From the NCBI GenBank assembly GCA_019419585.1, contig DXZQ01000004.1:34276-98275 (forward strand): a stretch of 64,000 nt of DNA, in the 5' to 3' direction. Under the pieces are notes generated by a model, which searched no databases, had not been told where the DNA came from, and saw only the letters and a program-made list of their open reading frames with translations. Both the position numbers and the translations under genes were made by a program. The stretch is from Collinsella sp. (GTDB lineage: Bacteria > Actinomycetota > Coriobacteriia > Coriobacteriales > Coriobacteriaceae). Below are positions 11,507 through 20,991 of the stretch, piece after piece; the first letter of the stretch is position 1, and each line of letters begins with the position of its first letter.

Positions 11507-13598
11507 ATGGATACTACCGATAGCGCCTATGGCGACAAACTCATCCGTCTCGACACGTTCGATACCGCCGTGGCGGTCGACCCCAGTGCCGAGGATGATG
11601 CCAAGCGCCGGTTTATGACGCTTATTCTTCAGACGACATACCGCGACGGCGGCAATAACGGGCACGTGCTGCGCGCAACCAACACGAGCGGCGAGGTCTT
11701 TGCCGTCAAGCTGCCCAAGGACAACGCCATCCTTTCCGACCAGACGCCCGACCGCTCCGCCGAGCAATCGGCCGCGCATCTGGCCAACACCGCCGCACTG
11801 TTCGAGGAGTACCGTCATCTGTGTACCGTCTCGCACCTGCGCGGATTTCCGTGCGTCTATGGCTACGGATCGTGCGAGAACGACCCGCTCATCCTCATGG
11901 AGTGGGTCGAGGGCACCTCGCTCAAGCAGGCGCTGCCCTTGCTTCCGCACGACGCCTCGGGTGGGCTGACCACCCAGATGGTCGCCGCCGTCGGAAACGC
12001 CGTGCTTCGCGCGCTCTTGATAACCCAAGGCCTCGTGAATCCGGTCATCCATCGCGACCTGTCGCCTGCCAATATCATGTTCCGCACCACCAGCCGAACG
12101 CTCGAGCAGCAGATTGCCGATTGCTCCTTTGACCCCTGCCTCATCGACATGGGCTCCGCGACCATGGCCCTCGGCGACGACACGATCACCCGGCGCGCCG
12201 ACATCTGGCGCTTTGCCACGCCCGCATACGCCGCGCCCGAAATGCTCACGCAGAATATCGAAGGCATCGCGGCCCTTCGCCGCTCGCCCGCGATCGACGT
12301 CTATGCGCTTTCGAGCATTCTGTACCAGCTCTACAGCGGTCGCAAACCGTTCGATGTCGAGTCGACGGGTGCCGCGGCGACCGGCTCGTTCTACCTCATA
12401 AAGACCAAGACCAAACCGGCGCCGCTCGAGCCGCGCTGCGAGGGCGACAAAGCGCTTGTCCAGATCATCATGAAAGGCATCTCGGTCGAACAGGGCGATC
12501 GCCCTACCGAGCAGCAGATGCTCGAGATGCTCTCGACGTACCTCCCCGCTGCAGAATCTGAGGACCGCGAGGGCGCAGGAGACGAGGCCGCAATTGATAT
12601 CGATTCTGGCACGCACCTTAAGGTCGACGTCGCCGGCGAGCGCGCGCGAGAGATCCTGGAGCAGGCCCGTCACGATGCCATGACCCGCCGCCGCTTTGTC
12701 ATCGGCGGCGTCGTTGCAGCCGTTGCGGGGCTCGGCGTTATCGGGGCAGCAACCCATGGCTTTGGCATCCCCGACTACCTGGACGGCATCCGCGGTTCGC
12801 TTGGCGACTACACCTGGGATCAGCTGCAGGAGATTTCGCTCAAGATTAAGGCGGCGAAGAGCAACGCCGAAGCTCGTAAGATCGCCAAGCGCTATCATCT
12901 ACTCGACGACGACGGCCATATTCCCTACCCGAGCACCAAGCGCGTTACACTCACCAACGGGCTGCAGGTCGGCGCACAGCTTGTGGGCATTCTTCACGAT
13001 GACCTGGCAGATACCAACGGCAAGGCCGGTCTGTCATTTATCTTTGACGCAGGTATTGCCGAGCGCGATGCCTCTGAGCACCCGCTCAACGCTCAACGGT
13101 GGCTGGGAAGACTGCGAGCTGCGCACATGGCTCGATGAGGACGGCATTAAGCTGCTTCCCAAGGAACTGCAATCGGTTATCAGTCCGGTCAAGAAGATCT
13201 CGAACAACGTCGGCGCCACCAAAAGCACTTCGTGCCTGGGCGAGCTGCCCGCGACCCCTTGGCTGCCCGCCATGGTCGAGCTCTGCGGCGGACAGGCGCC
13301 CAAGGACTTTAGCGAGGACTGCCATTACCTATCCGGCATCTACAACGGCGAGGGCAAGGAGTACCAGCTGTTCCGCGAGCTTAAGGTGAGCCCCTTTACC
13401 ACGAACAGTATGATGGTTCGCCAGTGGAAGGGCAAGGATGTCTGTTGGTGGGAGCGTACGGCGAGCCCCGACACGTCGGAGAACGAGGGCACGCTCTATA
13501 TGAACCGCGTGGGCGACGACGGCGATGTCTTTAATTACGCCACGCCTGCAAGCAAGCCCGATAAGCGAACCTGCGTGATTCCCGGATTCTGCATCTAG
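11507..13598 (+). pseudogene. Transmembrane Ser/Thr protein kinase with DUF6273-like domain, frameshifted
   Basis: The kinase domain (residues about 50-345) has Lys68 (FAVK), HRD (182-184), a DMG variant of DFG (214-216) and APE (243-245). One membrane segment follows (396-416), then an outer domain. The kinase frame stops at 13138 after 544 residues. From about 13068 the outer domain goes on in another frame (GGWEDCELRTWL ... VCWWERT) to the stop at 13598. Adding CG to the GCGCG run at 13063-13067 joins the frames into a 697-residue protein. The ATG at 11507 follows AAAGGA. Without repair, the protein would keep its kinase and membrane anchor but lose most of the sensor domain. Confidence 0.82.
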
Positions 13599-14011
13599 GA
13601 AGCGGGCGTCTTGCCGTGACGGGACCCCTCCCCGGCAATTGTCTCGATCTGTAACACTAGCTCGGCAGATACAGGTCTAGATGTTACAGAACGAGACAAA
13701 CCCCAGCCCCGCGAGACAACATCTCGATCTGTACCAGTAAGGGGTCAAAAACCTCTCTTGATGTTACAGATCAAGACATTTGAGTTGGCCGCGGGCGGTC
13801 TGTCTCGATCTGTAACAGTTAGAGGTCATATTTGCTGCTAGATGTTACAGATTGAGACATTGAGTTTTCTGCCAACTGTTTGTCTTGATCTGCAACAAAT
13901 ACTCGGTAAAACGGGGTCTAGTTGTTACAGATCGAGACGTTTGGCAGAGACGGCCACCGATTGGGCAGCCACCCTCATCTGTAATGAAAAATCATACATT
14001 CCAACTACTAC
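13599..14011. repeat. Palindrome array B: four units at 80-81-nt spacing
   Basis: Units lie at 13640-13698, 13720-13778, 13801-13859 and 13881-13939, with the same arms as array A. Drift includes GTACCAG in unit 2 and TGCAACA in unit 4. It lies between two genes in the same direction. No separate terminator for the kinase gene was seen; the palindromes themselves could act as one. Confidence 0.9.
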
Positions 14012-14042
14012 TAGACACCCCCAGGGGGTATGGGTGTATAGT
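14012..14042 (+). promoter_or_regulatory. copA promoter with CsoR-type operator
   Basis: The GC palindrome ACACCCCCAGGGGGTAT (14015-14031) matches the known form of CsoR copper-repressor sites. It lies between a -35-like TAGACA (14012-14017) and a -10-like TATAGT (14037-14042), 48 bases ahead of copA. A csoR gene lies 3 kb downstream. Copper should release the repressor and open this promoter. Confidence 0.75.
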
Positions 14043-14089
14043 ATCGACAGGTTAACAATTCCAACACCGAACCACGGAAAGGAGAAGCC

Positions 14090-16432
14090 ATGGCTCAAGA
14101 TAAGTTCGACGTGGGCGGCATGACATGCGCCGCCTGCCAGGCGCACGTGGACCGCGCCGTAAGCAAACTCGACGGCGTCCAAAGCGTCGCGGTCAACCTA
14201 CTCGCTGGTTCCATGATGGTCGACTATGACCCCGCGCAGGTCTCCCCCGAGAATATCTGCACCGCCGTCGACCGCGCGGGCTACTCGGCCTCGCCCGTCG
14301 ATGCGGGCACCGGCGCCGCTGGCTCAAACGGCAGCGTGCAAGCCAGGTCCGGCGCCGCCCATATGGAGTCGCCGACCAAAAAGCTGGAGGCCACCGCCTC
14401 CGCCATGCGTACCCGTCTCATCATCTCAATCATCTTTCTCATCCCGTTGTTCTACATAGGCATGGGGCACATGCTCGGTTGGCCGCTGCCCGGCATTTTC
14501 ACCGACCATACCCACAGCATGACGCTCGCCCTCACCGAGCTCGTCCTGCTCATCCCCATCGTCTATGTCAACGATGCGTACTTTATCAACGGCTTCAAGT
14601 CGCTCGCGCACGGCGCTCCTACCATGGACGCCCTTATTGCCGTGGGCGCCACCGCTTCCGTCGCCTGGTCGCTCTATGCCATGTTCATCATGGCCGACCA
14701 GTTAGCCGCGGGTCAGGTCCACGAGGCCATGATGACGGGCATGGACAATCTGTATTTTGAGAGCGCCGGCACGATCCTGTCGCTCGTCACCGTGGGTAAA
14801 TACCTCGAGACGCGCAGCAAATCCAAGACCGGCGGCGCCATCGAGGCGCTGATCGACCTGGCGCCCAAGACCGCGACCGTCGTGGCGGAGGACGGCAGCG
14901 AGACCACCGTCGACGTCGACGCCATTCTACCCGGCCAGGTGCTGCGTGTGCGCCCCGGCGAGTCCATCCCCGTCGATGGCGTGGTACTCGAGGGCGGCTC
15001 GGCCGTGGACGAAAGTGCGCTGACCGGCGAGTCCATCCCCGTGGAGAAGACCGCCGGCGACACTGTCAACGCGGCCACGGTCAACCGCACGGGCTCGTTT
15101 ACCTTCCGCGCCACGCGTGTGGGCGCCGACACGTCGCTCGCCAAAATCATCAAGCTCGTCGAGGACGCCAACGCCACCAAGGCGCCCATCGCCCGCATGG
15201 CCGATAAGGTCGCTGGCGTATTTGTGCCCGTGGTGTTTGTGATCTCGGCCGTGACCTTTGCGGTGTGGATGGCACTGACTGGCAGCGTGAACGAAGCGCT
15301 CACCTCCGCCGTGGCCGTGCTGGTGATCAGCTGTCCGTGTGCACTGGGCCTGGCCACGCCCGTCGCCATTATGGTGGGCACCGGCAAGGGCGCCGAAATG
15401 GGCATTCTGTTCAAGAGCGCCGAGGCGCTGGAGAACCTGCGCAGCGTGGGCACCGTGGTGCTCGATAAGACGGGCACGGTCACCCGCGGCAAGCCTGCCG
15501 TGACCGATATCGTGGTAGCCACGCGCGTTGACGGCTCGTCCGCCATGAGCGAAAAGGCGCTGCTCAAGCTGGCCGCCGCGCTGGAGCGCTCAAGCGAGCA
15601 CCCGCTGGCCGAGGCGATTATGGCCGAGTGCGAGACACGCGGAATCGTCGCGCGCATGGTCGAGGACTTTGCTGCCGTGCCCGGTCGTGGCGTTACGGCG
15701 CACGAAGGGCGAAACGCCATTGCCGCTGGTAACGTGCGCCTGATGAACGAGTTGGGCGTTACCGTGCCCGCGGGTCTTGCCGAGCAATTTGCCGCCGAAG
15801 GCAAGACGCCGCTGTTCTTTGCCAAGAACGGCGAGCTTGCCGGCACCATTGCCGTGGCTGACAAGGTCAAGGAGACAAGCGCCGCAGCCATTTCCGCGCT
15901 GCGCTCACTCGGCGTCGACGTGCGCATGCTCACCGGCGACAACCGCGTCACTGCCGAAGCAATCGCCCGCCGCGTGGGGCTGAGCAGCGAACAGGTCATC
16001 GCCGACGTCCTTCCCGCCGACAAAGAGCGCCATGTGCGTGAGTTGCAGGACGCAGGCGGCATGGTGGCCATGGTGGGCGACGGCATCAACGACTCTCCCG
16101 CCCTGGCGCGCGCCGACGTGGGCCTTGCCATCGGCACCGGTGCCGACATCGCCAAGGAAGGCGCCGACGTGGTGCTCATGCGCAGCGACCTTATGGATGT
16201 TGCGCGTGCCATCGAGCTTTCGCGCGCCACGATCCGCAACATCAAGCAGGACCTGTTCTGGGCGCTGTTCTACAACGGCATCGGCATCCCACTCGCCGCA
16301 GGCGTGTTCTTCCCCCTCACCGGCTGGCAACTCTCGCCGATGTTTGGTGCCGCCGCGATGAGCCTGTCGAGCGTCTGCGTCGTGACCAACGCTTTGCGCC
16401 TGCGAACCTTTAAGCCCAAAGTGGCAAAATAG
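14090..16432 (+). CDS. copA: Copper-exporting P1B-type ATPase
   Basis: A 780-residue membrane ATPase. One N-terminal heavy-metal-binding domain (GMTCAAC, Cys13 and Cys16), about eight membrane segments, the CPC metal site in the membrane (Cys415-Pro-Cys417), the phosphorylated Asp459 in DKTGT, and the hinge MVGDGINDSPAL. CPC with this layout indicates Cu(I) export. The ATG at 14090 follows AAAGGAG. It leads a copA-copZ-csoR cluster under a CsoR-type operator. Confidence 0.95.
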   Translation: MAQDKFDVGGMTCAACQAHVDRAVSKLDGVQSVAVNLLAGSMMVDYDPAQVSPENICTAVDRAGYSASPVDAGTGAAGSNGSVQARSGAAHMESPTKKLEATASAMRTRLIISIIFLIPLFYIGMGHMLGWPLPGIFTDHTHSMTLALTELVLLIPIVYVNDAYFINGFKSLAHGAPTMDALIAVGATASVAWSLYAMFIMADQLAAGQVHEAMMTGMDNLYFESAGTILSLVTVGKYLETRSKSKTGGAIEALIDLAPKTATVVAEDGSETTVDVDAILPGQVLRVRPGESIPVDGVVLEGGSAVDESALTGESIPVEKTAGDTVNAATVNRTGSFTFRATRVGADTSLAKIIKLVEDANATKAPIARMADKVAGVFVPVVFVISAVTFAVWMALTGSVNEALTSAVAVLVISCPCALGLATPVAIMVGTGKGAEMGILFKSAEALENLRSVGTVVLDKTGTVTRGKPAVTDIVVATRVDGSSAMSEKALLKLAAALERSSEHPLAEAIMAECETRGIVARMVEDFAAVPGRGVTAHEGRNAIAAGNVRLMNELGVTVPAGLAEQFAAEGKTPLFFAKNGELAGTIAVADKVKETSAAAISALRSLGVDVRMLTGDNRVTAEAIARRVGLSSEQVIADVLPADKERHVRELQDAGGMVAMVGDGINDSPALARADVGLAIGTGADIAKEGADVVLMRSDLMDVARAIELSRATIRNIKQDLFWALFYNGIGIPLAAGVFFPLTGWQLSPMFGAAAMSLSSVCVVTNALRLRTFKPKVAK

Positions 16433-16464
16433 GCTCACCATTACGTCCATTTATAACGGGTTTT

Positions 16465-16550
16465 CCAGGTGCCCGAGATTGACCTGAAAGAGGAGCGACG
16501 CGTACTTTGGTACGCGAGCGACTGCTTGAAGGTCAAGGTCGGGTGCCTGG
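16465..16550. repeat. Long hairpin between copA and copZ
   Basis: Arms 16465-16485 and 16530-16550 pair over 21 bp with a few mismatches (CCAGGTGCCCGA / TCGGGTGCCTGG). Inside is a second hairpin CGCGTAC-TTTG-GTACGCG (16499-16516). It could set the ratio of copA to copZ message, or be a dispersed repeat; no T-run follows. Confidence 0.6.
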
Positions 16551-16579
16551 GAAAGCTGACGCAACAGAGAGGAATACCC

Positions 16580-16801
16580 ATGCGTTACACAATCAAGACT
16601 TCCGGCCTCATGTGCGGCCACTGCGACGCCACCGTCGAGACGGCGTTGCTCAACGTTGCCGGCGTGACCGACGCCGACGCCGACCACGAGACCCAGACCG
16701 TCCAGGTTGAGTGCGCCGACACCGTGACCGCCGAGCAGCTCGCTGCCGCCGTCGAGGGCGCCGGCGAGAAGTTCCACGCCCTGTCTGTGACCGCCGCGTA
16801 G
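16580..16801 (+). CDS. copZ: Copper chaperone (HMA domain)
   Basis: A 73-residue heavy-metal-associated domain protein with the metal site LMCGHC (Cys12 and Cys15), a small change from the usual MTCxxC. It should carry Cu(I) to CopA. The ATG at 16580 follows AGAGAGGAA; the longer in-frame reading begins inside the hairpin and is not used. Gene order and size are typical of copper modules. Confidence 0.9.
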   Translation: MRYTIKTSGLMCGHCDATVETALLNVAGVTDADADHETQTVQVECADTVTAEQLAAAVEGAGEKFHALSVTAA

Positions 16802-16827
16802 CAGACGCCGCCTACTCAATCCTCAGA

Positions 16828-16894
16828 AGTTGCGGTGAAATACGGACTGTTGTGCCGCCCTAGGCCTTTAAACGGTCCGTATTTCACCGCAACT
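16828..16894. repeat. Dispersed palindrome, family 2, copy 1
   Basis: The arms AGTTGCGGTGAAATACGGAC and its exact reverse complement pair over 20 bp around a 27-base loop. A degenerate second copy lies at 31123-31188. It sits between copZ and csoR and overlaps no gene. Confidence 0.85.
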
Positions 16895-16936
16895 GACGGG
16901 GGCATCCGGAAGATCGACCAGAAACGAGGACCCGCC

Positions 16937-17209
16937 ATGATGGCAGACCATAAATCGGTGACCCGCATGCTCAAGACGGCACGCGGTCAGATCGACGGCA
17001 TCCTGCGGATGGTCGAGGAGGACCGCTACTGCGTCGATATTTCCACACAGCTCATGGCCACACAGGCGCTCCTCGCGCGCATTAACGCCGACGTGCTCAA
17101 GGCGCATATCGAGGGCTGCGTGACTTCGGCAATCGAATCGGGCGACGAAGACCTCAAAGCCGCCAAACTCGCCGAGATCGAACGCGTCGTCGACAAACTC
17201 TCCAAGTAA
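16937..17209 (+). CDS. csoR: CsoR-family copper-sensing repressor
   Basis: A 90-residue all-helical repressor. The Cu(I) ligands Cys32, His57 and Cys61 are all present in the usual spacing. It should bind the GC palindrome ahead of copA without copper and leave it with copper. The ATG at 16937 follows GAGGA with 7 bases between; a second ATG follows at once at 16940. Transcription from the copA promoter would make it self-regulated, unless the palindrome at 16828-16894 interrupts the transcript. Confidence 0.93.
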   Translation: MMADHKSVTRMLKTARGQIDGILRMVEEDRYCVDISTQLMATQALLARINADVLKAHIEGCVTSAIESGDEDLKAAKLAEIERVVDKLSK

Positions 17210-17252
17210 TTGGGGCATTGGGGACGGACTGCTTTGCACCATCTTGGTGTAT

Positions 17253-17300
17253 CGGGGACAGGTATGTTTGCACCGCCTTGGTGTAGATTAACCTGTCCCC
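17253..17300. repeat. GGGGACAGGT ... ACCTGTCCCC inverted repeat
   Basis: A 10-bp perfect stem encloses 28 bases that include TTGCACC. It belongs to a degenerate family of such sequences also seen near 6010, 22010, 40003, 52134, 52211 and 63590. It is non-coding. Confidence 0.55.
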
Positions 17301-17355
17301 CTTGCTCTAAATCGGGTATAAAGGCGTGCGGTATATCGAACGAAAGGCAATTCGC

Positions 17356-17829
17356 ATGAATGACTTTATGAAGGGCCGCAATGGCGCCGACGAGCTCACC
17401 ATCGTGATGGGCTTTGCCGGCATCGTCATCGCAATGATTGGATCGCTCGCCCGTGTCCAGTGGCTCAGCTGGATCGCCATCGCCGTGATCGTGCTCGGCG
17501 TGCTGCGTGGCCTGTCCAAGAATATCGACGCACGTCGCAAGGAGAACGCGGCCTTTGTCGCCGCGACCGCGAACGTCCCCGGCTTGGGCAAATTCGTCGC
17601 CAGTTTGGGCGGCGGCGCTGCGGCGGCCAACGCCTCGCGCGCAGCCGGAACGAGCAAGGAAGACTTTGAGCGCGCCAAACGCACGGCCAAGAAGATGTGG
17701 AAGGGCCGTAAGACCACGGCATACCTCAAGTGCCCCAACTGTGGCCAGATGCTCTCCGTCCCCAAGGGCAAGGGCAAAATCCGCGTCACCTGCCCCAAGT
17801 GTCACGCCAAGATGGAAACGCGCTCCTAG
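17356..17829 (+). CDS. Membrane protein with C-terminal zinc ribbon, function unknown
   Basis: 157 residues: two adjacent membrane segments (about 14-33 and 36-53), an Ala/Gly-rich basic linker, and a C-terminal zinc ribbon (Cys126, Cys129, Cys146, Cys149). The ATG at 17356 has AAAGG 8 bases ahead. It is a single-gene unit ending in a strong terminator. The layout suggests a membrane-tethered metal- or nucleic-acid-binding protein; I do not recognise a named family. Confidence 0.75.
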   Translation: MNDFMKGRNGADELTIVMGFAGIVIAMIGSLARVQWLSWIAIAVIVLGVLRGLSKNIDARRKENAAFVAATANVPGLGKFVASLGGGAAAANASRAAGTSKEDFERAKRTAKKMWKGRKTTAYLKCPNCGQMLSVPKGKGKIRVTCPKCHAKMETRS

Positions 17830-17852
17830 CCGCCATACCGTAGGACAAAATG

Positions 17853-17888
17853 AAAGCCGAGGCCTCGCACTGAGACCTCGGCTTTTTT
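17853..17888. terminator. Bidirectional terminator between convergent genes
   Basis: GCCGAGG / CCTCGGC with a 13-base loop is followed by TTTTTT on the plus strand; the minus strand reads AAAGCCGAGG into TTTCATTTTG. It lies between the zinc-ribbon gene and the oppositely directed amidohydrolase. A second hairpin, GACAAAGGG...CCTTTGTC, lies at 17895-17917. Confidence 0.75.
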
Positions 17889-17936
17889 GATTATGACAAA
17901 GGGATTGCCCCTTTGTCGCATCGCCATATCGCGCGC

Positions 17937-19307
17937 TTACGCCACACCGTCGCGGGCAAGCTCCTCGGCCAACACCTCGGCAGGCATGGCCATAATCGCG
18001 TCGAGCTCGGCGTCCACCTCGGGGATACGCTTGACCTTGAGCTTGCGCACCAGGTCACCGCGGCACATCACATACATCGGCTCACGAAGAGCGCACAGGT
18101 CATCGAGTGGGTTCTCGCGCGTCACCAAGATATCGGCCGACTTACCGCACTCGATCGTGCCGGTCTCGCTACCCAGGCCCAGAAGCTCGGCATTGACCTG
18201 CGTGGCCGTATGCAGCGCAAAGGCGTTGCTCACGCCCACGTACTTGGCAAAATAGGCTACCTCGCGCCACATGTCGTACTGCGTCACGAACGGACAGCTT
18301 GAGTCCGTGCCCAGGCCCACCTTAACGCCAGCTTCCAGTGCGGCGCGAGCGCTCTCGATAATACCCGAGCACACGATATCGCCGTTCTTCTTTTGCGTGT
18401 CGGTCGAATGGGTCTTTTCCGGATCGAGCAACACAAACGGCAGCGCCGGACTAATCGTGCAGGTCACACTCGGCGCACGTCCCTCGAGCTGTGTTCCCGC
18501 GGCGCCGCGGTACAGCTCCAGAATCTCAGGCGTCATCGGAGCGCCGTGCTCGATTGTGTCGACGCCGGCCTGGAGCGCGGCCTTCACACCTTCGGTGCTC
18601 TCGACATGGGCCATGACCGAAAGGCCAGCCTCGTGCGCCGCCTTGCACGCCGCCGCGGCGACATCGACCGGCATGCGCAGCACGCCCGGCTCGCCTACTT
18701 CGGTCGCATCGAACACGCCACCCGTTACGAACAGCTTGATGACATCGGCACCGCGCGCATACAAGTCACGCACTTGTTCGGCCGCCTCGGTAGGGCTGTT
18801 GGCCACCTGCGCAAAGAGGCCCGCGCCGTGGCCACCCGGCACCGTGACGCCAGTTCCCGGTGCCACCAGACGCGGACCCTGATACTTGCCGGCGTCGATG
18901 GCGTTGCGCACGGCGATGTCGGCAAACAGCGGGTCGCCTGCACCGCGCACCGTGGTCACGCCGCTTGCCAGCTGCTGTTGGGCGCTGCCCTTGAGGATGT
19001 GGCGGACGATGGCGCGTCCCACGGGATTGTCGAGCTTCTTCATCAGCGCGCCCGCATCGCCCGCCGAGACCGGTTTGCCCGAACCGCACAGATGCACGTG
19101 CATATTGATGAGACCCGGCATGAGATACGCACCGCCCAGGTCGATGACCTCGGCACCCGCCGGCGCCTGCGCGACAGCACTCGGCCCCATCCAGGTTATG
19201 ACACCGCGCTCAACGGCCACGGCCATATCGGGCTGCGGCTCCATGTGCTCCGAGCCATCCAAAACGGTTGCATTGATAAACAACGTGGGACGATCAGCGG
19301 ACGCCAT
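17937..19307 (-). CDS. Amidohydrolase-family protein
   Basis: A 456-residue metal-dependent amidohydrolase. The HxH metal pair is in NMHVHL, and further metal/catalytic motifs are VIKLFVTGG, MAHVES, IEHG and GTDSS. This subgroup includes imidazolonepropionase-like enzymes and Xaa-Pro dipeptidases of the amidohydrolase type; the true substrate cannot be told from sequence. The ATG at 19307 is preceded by GGGGGAGGAG; the longer reading has no ribosome site. No signal peptide, so it acts in the cytoplasm. It stands alone between arrays and terminators. Confidence 0.85.
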   Translation of the reverse strand: MASADRPTLFINATVLDGSEHMEPQPDMAVAVERGVITWMGPSAVAQAPAGAEVIDLGGAYLMPGLINMHVHLCGSGKPVSAGDAGALMKKLDNPVGRAIVRHILKGSAQQQLASGVTTVRGAGDPLFADIAVRNAIDAGKYQGPRLVAPGTGVTVPGGHGAGLFAQVANSPTEAAEQVRDLYARGADVIKLFVTGGVFDATEVGEPGVLRMPVDVAAAACKAAHEAGLSVMAHVESTEGVKAALQAGVDTIEHGAPMTPEILELYRGAAGTQLEGRAPSVTCTISPALPFVLLDPEKTHSTDTQKKNGDIVCSGIIESARAALEAGVKVGLGTDSSCPFVTQYDMWREVAYFAKYVGVSNAFALHTATQVNAELLGLGSETGTIECGKSADILVTRENPLDDLCALREPMYVMCRGDLVRKLKVKRIPEVDAELDAIMAMPAEVLAEELARDGVA

Positions 19308-19795
19308 ATCGAGCTCCTCCCCCTCAGAAAACTTCAACATTTGTCCATTATTACCCAGTTCGGCAGGATTGCTGCGGACATATCGGTTAACGGAGAAAGG
19401 AGGAGATGCGGAGAATGGAATGCGTTGCAGCCCCATCCCAGCGACATCCGGGAAATGTCTAGATCTGTAACAGGTGGACCGTCTTTAACCTTCCAACTGT
19501 TACAGATTGAGATCTTTCGGCACCGCGTCCAACCTTTGTCTCAATCTGTAACAGTTAGAGCGGTTTTCGGCCGTTAGATGTTACAGATTAAGATATTCTC
19601 CAGCCCTGTCGTCAAACGTCTAAATCTGTAACAGTTAGACAGGTTTTCGGCCTCTAGCTGTTACAGATCGAGATATTTTAGCGGCAGCCAACCTTCTGTC
19701 TTGATCTGTAACAGTTACGAGGCCAAACGGCCCCTTGTTGTTACAGATCGAGACAAACTCGGCAGGAACAACCACATCCGCGTCAGTTGCACCCC
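19308..19795. repeat. Palindrome array C: four units at 80-81-nt spacing
   Basis: Units lie at 19456-19513, 19537-19594, 19617-19674 and 19697-19755. Loops in units 2 and 3 share GGTTTTCGGCC. Some outer arms end GAGAT rather than GAGACA. Flanking genes are both on the minus strand. 19308-19455 shows nothing else clear. Confidence 0.9.
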
Positions 19796-20872
19796 TCAGC
19801 GCCCATACCACTGACGTCTCCATTCCTCAGCCAGATTGACCCGCTGCGGAATGCCCGCCAGTCTCATCTTTTCAGCCAGTTTCCCCGGGTTCTTGAGTTC
19901 GTTAAACGTAAACCGAAGCACCTTATGCCCGAGCATTGTCAGATGAGATTCCCGCTGACGTTCTGCCACGAATGGGTCGACCGACTCCCGATCCCCACCA
20001 TCCTGCAGGGTATACTTTCCCTTCCCGTCGAGCTCGCCGATGACACATGTCCCGTCCTCGAGCCTCCAGAAATAATCAACCCGAAACACCTGGCTCGAAT
20101 CGAGCGGATCGCGAAACTCCACCTGCAACTCCGGAACCGGAAAACCGTATGCAATAAAGAACGCTCGGAACCGTGACTCGCCACCGTTTTCGGACAGCTC
20201 GTCCGCATACGACGCAATCACCTGTGCCCTGCGATACCCGCGTCTGCCCTCGCAATCGGCGCGGAGGCGCTCGCACAGGCCATCGCGCGATACGCCTTTC
20301 GCCCGCAGTGCAGAATCGGCAATCGCCAACCCGTAGGAGAACGGCGCACGCAGCAAGCAATCCTCCACCGCGCGCCAAAACGACGTCACCCGCACGCCAT
20401 CAACGCGCTCGAGCGCGCCCGCCATCTGTGGACGCAACAACCTGCACCCGCTGCTCAACGTCACTGAACAACCCGTCTTAACAAGAAAACGCGGCCCGAG
20501 CAGATCATTCGGCACCTCCAGACCCCACAAAAGTGCCGCGTCATAACCCCAAAACGCCCAATCGGGATGAAACTCCGCAAGCCCTTTGATGGTACGCATC
20601 GCTCGCTCTGCCGGTGTCAACGTATCCCAATCATGTTGAAAACAGAACAGATACGACTCGGGCTCCGCGATATCGTCGGTTCCGACATGGCGTCGCAGCC
20701 ACATGAGCTCGGTGTTGTCATGCGTTGCGAGCAGCGCACCTTGCTCGGTCGTCTCCGTGAGCCGCGCGAGCATCCTATTCCGCGCCAACGTGTTGCGAGT
20801 CGCATGCTTGTGTTTGAGAACGGTATTAGACACTTTCATCACCACCACGTCAGACAAATGGACCATCGTCAC
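19796..20872 (-). CDS. AbiEi-like winged-helix plus DUF559-like nuclease-fold protein
   Basis: 358 residues, cytoplasmic. The first half resembles the winged-helix regulator of type IV antitoxins (LARLTETTEQGALL; HPDWAFWGYDAALLWGLEVP). The second half resembles the DUF559/Vsr-like nuclease fold (FRVDYFWRLED, GELDGKGKY, VLRFTFNELKN). The GTG at 20872 follows GGAGG with 5 bases between. No partner toxin is adjacent. The domain calls are from pattern memory. It sits between arrays C and D. Confidence 0.6.
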   Translation of the reverse strand: MTMVHLSDVVVMKVSNTVLKHKHATRNTLARNRMLARLTETTEQGALLATHDNTELMWLRRHVGTDDIAEPESYLFCFQHDWDTLTPAERAMRTIKGLAEFHPDWAFWGYDAALLWGLEVPNDLLGPRFLVKTGCSVTLSSGCRLLRPQMAGALERVDGVRVTSFWRAVEDCLLRAPFSYGLAIADSALRAKGVSRDGLCERLRADCEGRRGYRRAQVIASYADELSENGGESRFRAFFIAYGFPVPELQVEFRDPLDSSQVFRVDYFWRLEDGTCVIGELDGKGKYTLQDGGDRESVDPFVAERQRESHLTMLGHKVLRFTFNELKNPGKLAEKMRLAGIPQRVNLAEEWRRQWYGR

Positions 20873-20891
20873 CGTTGCCTCCGCTGAAAAA

Positions 20892-20950
20892 TGTCTTGAT
20901 CTGTAACGGGTAGACGTTCTCCAGGTCCCTAAACGTTACAGATCGAGACA
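20892..20950. repeat. Palindrome D: single unit of the array family
   Basis: One 59-nt unit (arms GTCTTGATCTGTAAC and GTTACAGATCGAGAC) lies between two minus-strand genes. It shows that the unit can exist outside tandem arrays. Confidence 0.9.
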
Positions 20951-20991
20951 TAAAGACAGAAGGCAAGGCAGGACAACGCCAGGTCCATCCC

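Noticed and set aside
13061..13070. Programmed ribosomal frameshift in the kinase gene
   Set aside because: No slippery heptamer with a downstream structure was seen; a CG-run length change explains the site more simply.
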